Shown here: piece by piece, positions 35,021-43,921 of the stretch
Position numbering within the stretch: position 1 is the stretch's first letter
Layout: every line of letters begins with the position of its first letter
Made by a program: the position numbers and the translations under genes
Origin: Thalassovita autumnalis
Lineage (GTDB): Bacteria; Pseudomonadota; Alphaproteobacteria; Rhodobacterales; Rhodobacteraceae
Reading direction: 5' to 3'
DNA: 64,000 nt
Assembly (NCBI RefSeq): GCF_001458255.1
Contig: NZ_CYSB01000004.1
Span: forward strand, 62,001-126,000
Notes under the pieces: model-generated
Told to the model about the DNA's origin: nothing
Databases searched by the model: none
The model's input: the letters and a program-made list of their open reading frames with translations, nothing else

Positions 35021-35685
35021 TCTGCGGTGCCTTCCACGGACTGATTTGACGCCTCAACACCCTCGATGACTGACGCGGCAGCAAGCGCAAGGCCTGTGCC
35101 GATCATACTGTCGCGGCTGACCAGGGCGACCAGCTGATCCTCAGTCCATCCTTCGGTCCCTTCAGGGCGCATGGGCAACACGAGGTAGCGCACCTCTGCC
35201 GTGGAATCCCAGACCCGGACCGAGGTGTCAGGCGGCAGAGTAACCCCGAACTCAGCTAGAACCTTACGTGGCTCCCGCACAGCGCGGGCCCGATAGGCAT
35301 CGGATTTATACCATCCGGGCGGAATGCCCAGCAGCGGCCATGGATAACAGCTGCACAGGGTACAGACGACCATATTGTGTTGCTCTGCGGTGTTTTCCAC
35401 CACGACCATATGTTCGCCCTGGCGTCCGTAGTACCCCAGATCGCGCACCACTTCTGTGGCGTCCTGCAGCAACGCCCGTTTGAAGTCCGGATCCATCCAT
35501 GCCTTCGCCACCACACGGGCACCGTTTTGTGGGCCAATTTTGTTTTGATAGGTGTCAATAATCTCCTCTAACGCGGCGGGGTCGATAAGCCCTTTGTCGC
35601 AGAGAATCGTTTCCAAAGCTTTAACGCGCAGAGCCGGTTCCGGCGGCAGCAACGCATGGGGATGGTCGTGATGATCATGTGGCAT
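35017..35685 (-). CDS. nthA: Nitrile hydratase, alpha subunit, cobalt type
   Basis: The 222-residue subunit carries the metal-binding claw motif [18 protein letters not shown]. Thr between the first and second Cys is the mark of the non-corrin cobalt type (iron types have Ser). Other signatures are [36 protein letters not shown] and LVSRDSMIG. The N-terminus is His-rich ([12 protein letters not shown]). The start codon lies inside a 22-bp palindrome and has no recognisable ribosome site, so start and control are uncertain. No amidase gene is adjacent. Confidence 0.95.
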   Translation of the reverse strand: MPHDHHDHPHALLPPEPALRVKALETILCDKGLIDPAALEEIIDTYQNKIGPQNGARVVAKAWMDPDFKRALLQDATEVVRDLGYYGRQGEHMVVVENTAEQHNMVVCTLCSCYPWPLLGIPPGWYKSDAYRARAVREPRKVLAEFGVTLPPDTSVRVWDSTAEVRYLVLPMRPEGTEGWTEDQLVALVSRDSMIGTGLALAAASVIEGVEASNQSVEGTAE

Positions 35686-35703
35686 GCCGGCATGCCGGCA
35701 TGC
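35682..35703. repeat. 22-bp palindrome over the nthA start
   Basis: GCATGCCG repeated in tandem and ending GCATGC gives a perfect 22-bp palindrome. It contains the nthA start codon (complement of 35683-35685) and two further out-of-frame ATGs. Confidence 0.85.
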
Positions 35704-35891
35704 TGGGCCAGAGCGCGGGCACTGTCCACTTTTTATTAATCATTCAACCCAACAATACGACCAACGCGCGATTCCCTGAGGTCAGACAAAGAGGAGGCTT
35801 GCAGGCACAACACCCGAAAACACAACACAAAGGCACCTAGACAGACCCGCGGGAATAGGCTCAGCTGTCACCAACGATGTGACAGAGGAGT

Positions 35892-36296
35892 ATGGCTCGA
35901 ATGGGGTTTCTGATCAGATGGCTACTGGCCTTCGTGCTGCTGACAGCAACGTTCAACCCGACAGAGTGGAACTACAGCAGTTGGGTCTGGCAGAATTTCT
36001 CTGATCAGATGCCGATGGCTGTCTTGCTGGGGCTATTGCTGTCGGTGGGCTACATCATCTATCTGCGCGCCACATTGCGGTCGATCGGCGGGCTCGGGAT
36101 GGTGTTGATTCTGGCCATATTCAGCGCCCTTGTCTGGGTGCTTTATGATTATGGTATTCTGAACCTCACGGACGGGGACAGCTACACTTGGCTGGCACTC
36201 ATCGCGCTGTCACTGGTGCTTGGCATTGGTCTGAGCTGGAGCCATGTGCGCCGCACCCTGAGCGGCCAATCCGATATGGATGATGTGGACGAGTAA
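35892..36296 (+). CDS. Four-helix inner-membrane protein (DUF6524-like), unknown
   Basis: The 134-residue product has four hydrophobic helices (IRWLLAFVLLTATF; MPMAVLLGLLLSVGYIIYL; LGMVLILAIFSALVWVLYDYG; TWLALIALSLVLGIGLSW) and an acidic tail (QSDMDDVDE). Between helices one and two is the pattern NPTEWNYSSW. I believe this matches a conserved Rhodobacterales family of unknown role, but the name is from memory. AGAGGAG gives a normal start. Confidence 0.7.
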   Translation: MARMGFLIRWLLAFVLLTATFNPTEWNYSSWVWQNFSDQMPMAVLLGLLLSVGYIIYLRATLRSIGGLGMVLILAIFSALVWVLYDYGILNLTDGDSYTWLALIALSLVLGIGLSWSHVRRTLSGQSDMDDVDE

Positions 36297-36767
36297 ATAG
36301 CCTGACGTTGATTACCCTTGGTTTCCACACTAGGGGTCAGCTCGCATTAGGGTCAAAATCTTCGAGTCAAACCGGGGTTCAACGGGGCAGTCGTGGGCCA
36401 AGACAGTCTCATTCCCAGCGGACACATTGGTTTTGCTGACACCCGAGTGGCCCACTCTTGTGCCCAGCCATCCCAGTGAGGAACCCGCTGTGTGACACAC
36501 AAGATCCGCGACGCCTTCCCTTGGCATTTTTAGCGCCCCACAAATGACCTAACCTGTCCCGTAAACTTCTCCGAAATAGGCTCAACACACTCCGCTTTGT
36601 ACACCCGATCCACCGGGCCGACGCCGCATCATTGCGCCTGTTCGGCAACACCTCGCAGCACGGAACGGAATGGAACGCAGATTTGCAGCGCCCAAAGCCC
36701 CTTCGGGGTTGCACGACCCCGCGAGAGACCTTAAGTAGCCGCATCGAACAAATCCGAAGGCTGCCTC
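36297..36767. other. Intergenic region upstream of secG
   Basis: In these 471 bp I see no gene with a start site and plausible codon use. A perfect 13-bp palindrome (TGTGTG-A-CACACA, 36489-36501) and a short hairpin AGCCCC/GGGGTT-type at about 36696 are present. The secG promoter should lie in the last 100 bp. Confidence 0.35.
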
Positions 36768-37130
36768 ATGGAAAACGTCGTTCTCATCATCCACCTTCTC
36801 CTCGCACTCGCCCTGATTGGCGTGGTGCTGATGCAACGGTCTGAAGGTGGTGGGCTCGGCATGGGTGGTGGTGGCGGTGGTGCCGTCAGTGGCCGCGCGG
36901 CGGCAACGGCACTGGGCAAAGTGACCTGGATCCTGGCGATCGGCTTCATCATCACCTCGATCTCGCTGACCATCATTGCAGCAGATAAATCTTCGGACAG
37001 CTCGGTTCTGGATCGCGTCGGCGCAGGCAGCGCAGCCAGCGATGCCCCGGCAACCGAAGCGCCCGCGGGCAGCGAATTGCTGCCGCCGTCGGCGGGTGAC
37101 AGCGCACCGCTGGTGCCGCGCGCCGACTGA
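36768..37130 (+). CDS. secG: Protein translocase subunit SecG
   Basis: The 120-residue protein has the SecG layout: helix one (VVLIIHLLLALALIGVVLMQRSEGGGLGMGGGGGG region), the Gly-rich cytoplasmic loop, and helix two (VTWILAIGFIITSISLTIIAA). A Ser/Ala/Pro-rich tail follows, typical of alphaproteobacteria. SecG assists SecYE-SecA pre-protein export. It precedes pyrG but is separated from it by a strong terminator. Confidence 0.93.
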   Translation: MENVVLIIHLLLALALIGVVLMQRSEGGGLGMGGGGGGAVSGRAAATALGKVTWILAIGFIITSISLTIIAADKSSDSSVLDRVGAGSAASDAPATEAPAGSELLPPSAGDSAPLVPRAD

Positions 37131-37152
37131 ACCAAACCCTGACTTTCTGCAA

Positions 37153-37182
37153 AAGACCGCAACAGCATCTTGCGGTCTTCTT
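37153..37182 (+). terminator. secG terminator
   Basis: A perfect 10-bp stem AAGACCGCAA / TTGCGGTCTT with a 7-nt loop, followed by CTTGC. Confidence 0.8.
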
Positions 37183-37303
37183 GCTAATTCTTCGCGAATC
37201 TAGTATGGCTTGAGTCCCGTGATGCTACGGTTGTGCGCAACCGTATGGGCTTAGCTTGTGGCGTGTGAAATCGCCGAACGGACTGCACGGGAGTTGCCAA
37301 AAC

Positions 37304-38947
37304 ATGGCTCGTTTTATCTTTATTACCGGTGGTGTTGTGTCCTCACTGGGCAAAGGTCTGGCGTCGGCGGCGCTGGGATCATTGCTGCAGGCGCGCGGCT
37401 ATTCAGTTCGCCTGCGCAAGCTGGACCCCTACCTGAATGTTGACCCGGGCACGATGAGCCCGTTTGAACATGGCGAGGTCTTCATCACCGACGACGGTGC
37501 GGAGACCGACCTGGATCTGGGCCACTATGAGCGGTTCACCGGCGTGCCTGCGCGGATGACCGACTCGGTCAGCTCGGGCCGGATCTATTCCAACGTGCTG
37601 GAACGTGAGCGCCGCGGCGATTACCTGGGCAAGACCATTCAGGTGGTGCCGCATGTGACCAATGAAATCAAAGACTTCATCTCGATCGGCGAAGATGAAG
37701 TTGATTTCATGCTATGTGAGATTGGCGGCACGGTGGGTGACATCGAAGGCCTGCCCTTCTTTGAAGCGATCCGCCAGTTCACCCATGACAAACCGCGTGG
37801 CCAGTGCATTTTCATGCATCTGACCCTGCTGCCTTATCTGGCGGCCTCGGGTGAGTTGAAAACCAAACCGACGCAGCACAGCGTTAAGGAATTGCAGTCC
37901 ATCGGCATCGCGCCGGACATTCTGGTCTGCCGGTCTGAACAGCCTATCCCGGAAAAAGAACGTGAGAAAATCGCGCTGTTCTGCAACGTCCGCAAGGAAT
38001 CGGTTGTCGCCGCATACGATCTGAAATCGATCTATGAGGCGCCGCTGGCCTATCACCGCGAAGGGCTGGATCAGGCCGTGCTGGATGCCTTTGGCATCGC
38101 ACCGGCCCCGCGCCCGGACCTGTCCAAGTGGGACGACGTTGTGGACCGCACCCACAACACCGACGGCGAAGTGAAAATCGCCATCGTCGGCAAATACGTC
38201 CAGCTGGAAGACGCCTATAAATCGGTGAAAGAGGCGCTGACCCACGGCGGCATGGCCAACCGGGTGAAAGTGACTGTGGAATGGGTCGATTCCGAGGTCT
38301 TTGACAACGAAGACGCCGCGCCCCACTTGGAAGGGTTCCACGCCATTCTGGTACCCGGCGGCTTTGGCGAACGCGGCACCGAAGGTAAGATCAAAGCGGC
38401 GCAATTCGCCCGTGAGCGCAAGGTGCCCTACCTTGGCATCTGCCTTGGCATGCAGATGGCAGTCATTGAGGCGGCGCGCAACGCGGCCGGCATCACCAGT
38501 GCTGGGTCGGAAGAATTTGATCATGAAGCCGGCGCAAAGCGGTTTGAGCCTGTGGTCTACCACCTGAAAGAATGGGTTCAGGGCAACGCCACCGTGCGCC
38601 GCAAAGAAACCGATGACAAAGGCGGCACCATGCGCCTTGGCGCCTATAACGCGACGCTGGCCGAAGGGTCGAAAGTGGCGCAGGTCTATGGCGGCACCGC
38701 CATCGAAGAGCGCCACCGCCACCGCTATGAGGTGGACATCAAATACCGTGAACAGCTGGAGGCCTGCGGCCTGCAATTCTCGGGCATGTCGCCGGATGGC
38801 CGCCTGCCTGAAATCGTCGAATGGAAGGATCACCCGTGGTTCATCGGCGTGCAGTTCCACCCGGAACTGAAGTCGAAACCCTTTGATCCGCATCCGCTGT
38901 TCAAAGACTTCGTTCGGGCCGCGGTGGAAACCTCTCGTCTGGTCTGA
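37304..38947 (+). CDS. pyrG: CTP synthase
   Basis: PyrG aminates UTP to CTP using glutamine. From [10 protein letters not shown] (37304, GGGAG upstream) the 547-residue protein has the synthase domain: [71 protein letters not shown]. The class I amidotransferase domain has catalytic Cys in [19 protein letters not shown] and the His/Glu pair in [12 protein letters not shown]. Length is standard. Confidence 0.98.
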   Translation: MARFIFITGGVVSSLGKGLASAALGSLLQARGYSVRLRKLDPYLNVDPGTMSPFEHGEVFITDDGAETDLDLGHYERFTGVPARMTDSVSSGRIYSNVLERERRGDYLGKTIQVVPHVTNEIKDFISIGEDEVDFMLCEIGGTVGDIEGLPFFEAIRQFTHDKPRGQCIFMHLTLLPYLAASGELKTKPTQHSVKELQSIGIAPDILVCRSEQPIPEKEREKIALFCNVRKESVVAAYDLKSIYEAPLAYHREGLDQAVLDAFGIAPAPRPDLSKWDDVVDRTHNTDGEVKIAIVGKYVQLEDAYKSVKEALTHGGMANRVKVTVEWVDSEVFDNEDAAPHLEGFHAILVPGGFGERGTEGKIKAAQFARERKVPYLGICLGMQMAVIEAARNAAGITSAGSEEFDHEAGAKRFEPVVYHLKEWVQGNATVRRKETDDKGGTMRLGAYNATLAEGSKVAQVYGGTAIEERHRHRYEVDIKYREQLEACGLQFSGMSPDGRLPEIVEWKDHPWFIGVQFHPELKSKPFDPHPLFKDFVRAAVETSRLV

Positions 38948-38968
38948 TCGGTAGGCATTCTGTCAAAG

Positions 38969-38993
38969 GGCGTCCCTTCGGGGGCGCCTTTTT
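38969..38993 (+). terminator. pyrG terminator
   Basis: Stem GGCGTCCC / GGGGCGCC (one G-U) with loop TTCG, followed by TTTTT. Confidence 0.9.
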
Positions 38994-39058
38994 CTATGTG
39001 CGCCAATATATTAGCAGCTAATTTGCCAGATGGGTCCGGCCGCCCTACCCTATCTGGC

Positions 39059-39712
39059 ATGCGACATCTGCTCCCAGCCCTTCTTGTGATCAGCTTTGCC
39101 AGCCAGGCGATGGCCTGTGGCGCGCCGGTCTGCCAAGTACCGCAGGCAGAGCTGAGCTTTGGCCAGGTGATCACCTTTGATAATCTGCCGTCCTCGCCCG
39201 GGGTTGGGCGTGAGGTGGAGGGCGTGCTGGATCAGCCCGGCGCCCAATTTGGCGAGCGGTTTGCCGGCCAGCTGCTGCTGTCTGAGGGTGGTTTTGACCG
39301 CATTGAGGGGCGCGCCTTGGCGCCGTTGAGCGTTCTGGCCGGGCAGACCGGGCAGTCCCTGGGCGTGATGCGGTTGACCCAAACCTTGGTCCTGCAGGGC
39401 TATGGCCCGCGGGGGTTTCCGAACGTGGATGCCATCGGCGAAGGGGCTGTGGCGATCGTGTTTGACCGGGACCAAGGCGCGATTGGTCTGGACATCCGCG
39501 GGGGTGAGGCCGGAATGGCCCGGGTGGTGTTCCTGCGCCGCGACGGGTCTGAGATTGCCGCGCTGGAGGTACAGCCCCTGGCCGAGGACAGCTATGGTTT
39601 CCGCCGCAATGCTGCCGCGCCCGACATTGCAGGGATCCTGATCCTAAACCGTGATCCGCAGGGCATTGCGCTGGACAACATCCGATTTGACGGGCTGGAT
39701 CTGTTGGGCTGA
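39059..39712 (+). CDS. Secreted beta-rich protein, unknown
   Basis: The 217-residue product from ATG 39059 has a signal peptide (MRHLLPALLVISFASQAMA). A Cys pair follows (CGAPVC), then a beta-sandwich-like mature part (ITFDNLPSSPGVG, QFGERFAG, LDIRGGEAGMARVVFLRRDGSEIAALEVQ, ILILNRDPQGIALDNIRFDGL). The last segment resembles jelly-roll surface proteins, where a similar closing strand is common. No specific family is named. It stands alone after pyrG. Confidence 0.6.
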   Translation: MRHLLPALLVISFASQAMACGAPVCQVPQAELSFGQVITFDNLPSSPGVGREVEGVLDQPGAQFGERFAGQLLLSEGGFDRIEGRALAPLSVLAGQTGQSLGVMRLTQTLVLQGYGPRGFPNVDAIGEGAVAIVFDRDQGAIGLDIRGGEAGMARVVFLRRDGSEIAALEVQPLAEDSYGFRRNAAAPDIAGILILNRDPQGIALDNIRFDGLDLLG

Positions 39713-39787
39713 CCCCATGCTTTGCCCATCTTGACCTCCCCCGCTGCAGACCGCAGGGTCGCCACAACATCTTAAGGGAGAGAACAG

Positions 39788-40084
39788 ATGACCAAAGCCT
39801 ATTGGGTGGCCCATGTCGATGTCCGGGATCCGCAGGCCTATGAGAAATACCGCGCCGCCAATGCTGCGCCTTTTGCCAAATACGGTGCCAAGTTCGTCGT
39901 CCGCGGTGGCGCACAGGAACAGATGGAAGGTGCCAGCAAATCCCGCACCGTGGTGATCGAGTTCAAGGACTATGACACCGCCAAAGCCTGCTACGAATCG
40001 CCTGAGTATCAGGCGGCCAAGGCGCTGCGCGATCCGGTCTCGACCGGGGATTTGGTGATCGTTCAGGGCTATGATGCCGAATAA
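39788..40084 (+). CDS. DUF1330 family protein
   Basis: The 98-residue product matches DUF1330: AYWVAHVDVRDPQAYEKYRAANAAPFAKYGAKFVVRGG, then RTVVIEFKDYDTAKACYESPEYQAAKALRD. It is a small dimeric alpha/beta-barrel family without a settled function. GGGAGA 8 nt upstream gives a good start. It is monocistronic as far as I can see. Confidence 0.9.
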   Translation: MTKAYWVAHVDVRDPQAYEKYRAANAAPFAKYGAKFVVRGGAQEQMEGASKSRTVVIEFKDYDTAKACYESPEYQAAKALRDPVSTGDLVIVQGYDAE

Positions 40085-40196
40085 AGGCTGTTTGAGCACG
40101 CATCATAGCAACCCAAAGGCGATCAAACGTCCCCTCAGCGCAGCAATGCGTTAAGAAATCTTTGCGACAACGGCGCGGGCATGGCTAAATCAACCC

Positions 40197-40685
40197 ATGT
40201 TCCGCAGTCTGTTCACCGCCCTTCTGGGCCAAGAGGCCCGGAAGACCACAGCGACGCTGACCGAGGCATGCTGTGATGATCCCGACGCAGCGCATGCGCT
40301 CGGGGCACTGCTGGTTCGTGTTGCGCGCGCTGATGTGGCGGATGCAACGGCCCAGCTGGACGCACTCAATCACGAATTGGACCGGATCGAACGGCTGCTG
40401 TTACAGCTCTACGGCCTGAGCGCACGGGATGCTGCTGCGATGCGGGCAACCTGTGAGGCGCTGGAACAGCGCGCGCCGGACACTGAGATCTTTACTGAGA
40501 TGATTCGACAGGGCGTCGATTTCGATGACCGCCTGCAGGCGCTTGAGACGCTCTGGCAACAATCGCTGAAAGAAGGCGGCGGCGATCAAAGCAGCCGGCG
40601 GCGTCTGACCCGCGTGCAATCCGCCCTGGGGCTAACCGATGCCGACAGCGTGTTGGCGCGCTCACAGGCGCTGGAACACGTATAG
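40197..40685 (+). CDS. TerB-like protein, first of a tandem pair
   Basis: The 162-residue helical protein shares ALLVRVARAD, EALEQRAPDTEIFTEMI and FDDRLQALETLWQ with the protein at 40751. This identifies the tellurite-resistance TerB-like fold family. The metal-loop region that reads NDYAPEEKARI in its partner reads VADATAQLDAL here, with fewer acidic residues, so metal binding may be lost. The role of TerB proteins in organisms without a ter operon is unknown. Confidence 0.75.
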   Translation: MFRSLFTALLGQEARKTTATLTEACCDDPDAAHALGALLVRVARADVADATAQLDALNHELDRIERLLLQLYGLSARDAAAMRATCEALEQRAPDTEIFTEMIRQGVDFDDRLQALETLWQQSLKEGGGDQSSRRRLTRVQSALGLTDADSVLARSQALEHV

Positions 40686-40750
40686 GCCGATCACCGCAAT
40701 ATTTGGCGCAAGCATTGGACCCGGCCGCCCGGCGTGATTATATCCCCCAT

Positions 40751-41188
40751 ATGTTTGCAGATTTCCTGAAACGGCTGACCCAGCCGAGCCCCGCCCCGCT
40801 GTCTGAATTTGATGCCCGTCTGGCGCTTGCCGCGCTTTTGGTTCGGGTGGCGCGTGCCGACAATGACTATGCCCCCGAGGAAAAAGCCCGCATTGATCGG
40901 ATCCTGGCGGCACGGTTTGATCTGGACGGCGCTGCCAGCGCGGCCCTGCGCGCCGAAGCCGAGGCCCTGGAGGCCGAAGCACCGGACACCGTCCGCTTTA
41001 CCCGCGCGATCAAAGATGCGGTGGCCTATGAGGATCGCCTTGGGGTGATTGAGGCGCTGTGGTCGGTGGTTCTGGCGGATGGCGCCCGCGATGATCATGA
41101 GGATGCTTTGCTGCGCATGGTTGCAAACCTTCTGGGGGTGAATGACCGCGACAGCAACCTGGCCCGCCAGCGAGTCAGCACCGGCTGA
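40751..41188 (+). CDS. TerB-like protein, second of a tandem pair
   Basis: The 145-residue product from ATG 40751 has RLALAALLVRVARADNDYAPEEKARIDRIL, an EALEAEAPDTVRFTRAIKDAV segment and EDRLGVIEALWSVVLADG ending in DHEDALLRMVANLLGV. This is the classical TerB domain with acidic loops. It lies 65 bp after its paralogue in the same direction, so the pair probably arose by duplication and may be co-transcribed. Confidence 0.85.
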   Translation: MFADFLKRLTQPSPAPLSEFDARLALAALLVRVARADNDYAPEEKARIDRILAARFDLDGAASAALRAEAEALEAEAPDTVRFTRAIKDAVAYEDRLGVIEALWSVVLADGARDDHEDALLRMVANLLGVNDRDSNLARQRVSTG

Positions 41189-41394
41189 TTGCCCCAGTCG
41201 GCAGCCTGTTGCGCAAGGCGGCTGTCAACTTGATCATATCCGCCGCTAGATATTGCCTTTTCGCTGCCATTTTGCGACTGACATTGGGTCAGATTGTGCG
41301 ATTCCTTGGAAAAACTGCCGTTTTGCAAGTTGCACTGACCAAGAATTTGGTCCCTATTGTCTGGCCTAAACGGGGATAAAAGTCAGGGGCACCC

Positions 41395-42171
41395 TTGTCC
41401 GAACAGGATCCAGTTATCGAAATTCGTGGTCTGCATAAGGCCTATGGCGACCTTGAAGTGATCAAGGGCGTCGATATCACTGCGCGTCGTGGCGATGTGG
41501 TGTCGCTCATCGGGTCTTCGGGCTCGGGCAAGTCGACCATCCTGCGCTGCGCCAACCTGCTGGAAGACAGCCAGCAGGGCGACATCCTGTTCAAGGGGGA
41601 GCCGGTCACCTGGAAAGGCGACGGCGCACATCGTCAGCCGGGCGATCCCAAACAGGTACTGCGCATCCGGACCAACCTGTCGATGGTGTTCCAACAGTTT
41701 AACCTCTGGGCCCATATGACCATCCTGCAAAACGTGATGGAGGCCCCGGTGACCGTCCTGGGCCGGGACCGCGATGAGGTCGAAGCCTCGGCGCGGCGCT
41801 ACCTGGAAAAGGTGGGCATCGGCGACAAATGTGACGTTTATCCAGCGCAGCTGTCCGGTGGTCAGCAGCAGCGGGCCGCGATCGCGCGTGCGCTCTGCAT
41901 GGAGCCTGAGGCGCTGCTGTTTGATGAACCGACATCGGCCCTGGATCCTGAGCTGGAACAGGAAGTGATCAAGGTAATCAAAGACCTGGCCGCGGAAGGG
42001 CGCACCATGCTGATCGTGACCCATGACATGAAGATGGCGTCGGACATTTCCAGCCATGTCGTCTTCTTGCATCAGGGTTTGATCGAAGAACAGGGCAGCG
42101 CCGAAGCGGTTTTTGGTAGCCCCAAGAGCGAACGTCTGAAACAGTTTCTATCGGCCACCGTCCACGCCTAA
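41395..42171 (+). CDS. Polar amino-acid ABC transporter, ATP-binding protein
   Basis: The 258-residue ATPase starts with TTG at 41395 (AGGGG 6 nt upstream). It has Walker A GSSGSGKST, Q-loop VFQQFNLWAHMT, signature LSGGQQQRAAIARAL, Walker B LLFDEPTSALDPE and the switch His in IVTHDMKMA. The HisP/GltL-like pattern (DGAHRQPGDPKQVLRIRTNL loop) is typical of importers of arginine, histidine or related basic amino acids. It is first in the block with binding protein and two permeases. Confidence 0.93.
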   Translation: MSEQDPVIEIRGLHKAYGDLEVIKGVDITARRGDVVSLIGSSGSGKSTILRCANLLEDSQQGDILFKGEPVTWKGDGAHRQPGDPKQVLRIRTNLSMVFQQFNLWAHMTILQNVMEAPVTVLGRDRDEVEASARRYLEKVGIGDKCDVYPAQLSGGQQQRAAIARALCMEPEALLFDEPTSALDPELEQEVIKVIKDLAAEGRTMLIVTHDMKMASDISSHVVFLHQGLIEEQGSAEAVFGSPKSERLKQFLSATVHA

Positions 42172-42230
42172 CGCAGGCGGTGTACGATCCAGAAAAAACA
42201 ATAACACTAACCAACCAACGGGAGAGATCC

Positions 42231-42938
42231 ATGAAGAACCTGATCCTGAGCACCGCCGTTCTGGCGCTGACCGCAGGCGTAGCCGCCGCAGAAACCGTAC
42301 GTCTGGGCACCGAGGGCGCCTACCCTCCGTACAACTTCCTGAACGACGCTGGTGAAGTCGACGGTTTTGAGCGTGAGCTGGGCGATGAGCTGTGCAAACG
42401 CGCCGAGCTGACCTGTGAGTGGGTCACCAACGACTGGGATTCGATCATCCCCAACCTGACATCGGGCAACTACGACGCCATCATCGCCGGCATGTCGATC
42501 ACCGACGAGCGTAAAGAAGTTGTAGACTTCACCCAGGGCTACACCCAGCCGTCGCCGTCGGCCTATGCTGCGCTGGCAGAAGGTGTGGATGTGAACTCGG
42601 CCGCTGTTGCGGCTCAGTCCTCGACCATTCAGTCGGGCCACGTTGCCACCACCGGCGCGACCCTGGTTGAATTCCCCACCCCGGACGAAACCGTTGCCGC
42701 GGTAAAGTCGGGCGAAGTTGACGCCGTACTGTCGGACAAAGACTACCTGAACCCGATCGTCGCCGAAGGTGGCCTGGTGTTCATCGGTGACGTTTACCTG
42801 GGCGGCGGCATCGGCATGGCCTTCCGCAAGTCGGACGCAGACCTGCGCGGCAAGTTCGACGCGGCCATCGCTTCGATGAAAGCAGACGGTTCGCTGAACG
42901 CCCTGCTGGACAAGTGGGAGATCGAGGGCAAGTTCTAA
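42231..42938 (+). CDS. Family 3 periplasmic substrate-binding protein
   Basis: From ATG 42231 (GGGAGAGA upstream) the 235-residue protein has a signal peptide (MKNLILSTAVLALTAGVAAA). The fold of family 3 binding proteins follows: VRLGTEGAYPPYNFLNDAGEVDGFERELGDELCKRAELTCEWV, then NYDAIIAGMSITDERKEVVDFT and GIGMAFRKSD. Two Cys (LCKRAELTC) form a short loop as in arginine/ornithine binders. The ligand cannot be fixed from sequence; amines or basic amino acids are likely. Confidence 0.92.
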   Translation: MKNLILSTAVLALTAGVAAAETVRLGTEGAYPPYNFLNDAGEVDGFERELGDELCKRAELTCEWVTNDWDSIIPNLTSGNYDAIIAGMSITDERKEVVDFTQGYTQPSPSAYAALAEGVDVNSAAVAAQSSTIQSGHVATTGATLVEFPTPDETVAAVKSGEVDAVLSDKDYLNPIVAEGGLVFIGDVYLGGGIGMAFRKSDADLRGKFDAAIASMKADGSLNALLDKWEIEGKF

Positions 42939-42961
42939 GCCCTCCGTTTCTTAAAAATCTT

Positions 42962-42990
42962 GAGAGCGCGGGCCCCGGCCCCGCTCTCTT
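42962..42990 (+). terminator. Intercistronic hairpin after binding-protein gene
   Basis: Stem GAGAGCG / CGCTCTC closing an inner GGG/CCC pairing, followed by TTCTTCTTC. It fits a partial terminator that keeps the binding protein in excess over the permeases. Confidence 0.65.
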
Positions 42991-43039
42991 CTTCTTCGCC
43001 ACGGATCGCGATGATCCGCGCCAGTGAAAGAGGCCCACC

Positions 43040-43921
43040 ATTTTTTCCTATTGCGCTGATCCCGCCACCCTGGAAGGCCTCCAGTGGTTGAGCTGCTACC
43101 TGACCACAGGCAAGCACATGGGCTTTTACGTGTCCTTTGGCACGGTCCTATTGCTGCTGGCTGTCACCGCCCCGGTTTCGCTGAGCTTTGGTTTCTTCGG
43201 AGCCATGGCCGCCCGGGCCCGCTTCGCCCCGCTAAGCTGGCTGGGCAAAGGCTATATCGCCATCGTGCGCGGTGTGCCCGATATCGCCTTCTTCCTGTTT
43301 TTCGTCATTGCACTGGATCAGGGCATTGAATACCTGCTGCATTCTGTGCGCTGCCCCGACTGGACGGATCCGATCCGTCAGGGATCGGACTTTGTGGTCT
43401 GTGACAGCGCCAAGATGCCGCTCAACTCATCGCCGCAGTGGATCCATGAGGTTTATGGCTTCAGCCTTGCGGTGCTGACCTTTGCGATCGTGTTTGGTGC
43501 CTTTGCCGGCAACGTTCTCTTTGGCGCGATGAACTCGGTTCCGCGCGGCCAGATTGAGACGGCCGAAGCTTACGGCATGACACACCGCCAAGCCTTCTGG
43601 CGCATTCTGGTGCCGCAGATGTGGATCTACGCCCTGCCCGGCCTGTCAAACCTGTGGATGGTGCTGATCAAGGCCACCCCACTGCTGTTCCTCTTGGGCG
43701 TCGAAGATATCGTCTACTGGGCGCGTGAACTGGGGGCGTCGAAAACCGCACGTTTCACCGATTACCCGCATGGTGACTGGCGCATGTGGTACTTCCTGGC
43801 GCTGCTGATCTTCTACCTCGCCTTCACCAAAGTCTCCGAAGTTGTTCTGGAGCGGATCACCAAGAAACTGTCCCACGGTCAGGCGACTGTCGGCGGCGAA
43901 GCGCAAAGGAAAGCGGCATGA
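43040..43921 (+). CDS. Polar amino-acid ABC transporter permease, first subunit (possible ATT start)
   Basis: The frame is open upstream of the first conventional start (TTG 43088). It reads FSYCADPATLEGLQWLSCYL back to ATT at 43040, which has AAAGAGG 7 nt ahead; I take this extension as real. The permease has five helices with the conserved EAA loop ETAEAYGMTHRQAFWRILVPQM and a long periplasmic loop with two Cys (CPDWTDP, VCDSAK). It overlaps the second permease by 4 bp (ATGA). Confidence 0.82.
   Translation: MFSYCADPATLEGLQWLSCYLTTGKHMGFYVSFGTVLLLLAVTAPVSLSFGFFGAMAARARFAPLSWLGKGYIAIVRGVPDIAFFLFFVIALDQGIEYLLHSVRCPDWTDPIRQGSDFVVCDSAKMPLNSSPQWIHEVYGFSLAVLTFAIVFGAFAGNVLFGAMNSVPRGQIETAEAYGMTHRQAFWRILVPQMWIYALPGLSNLWMVLIKATPLLFLLGVEDIVYWARELGASKTARFTDYPHGDWRMWYFLALLIFYLAFTKVSEVVLERITKKLSHGQATVGGEAQRKAA

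Noticed and set aside
36330-36836. Overlapping minus-strand frames before secG, considered as a decayed transposase or recombinase
   Set aside because: No catalytic motif, inverted repeats or target duplication could be seen.
41266-41394. Sigma-54 promoter before the amino-acid transporter
   Set aside because: TTGG-type sequence near 41350 lacks the required GG-N10-GC spacing.
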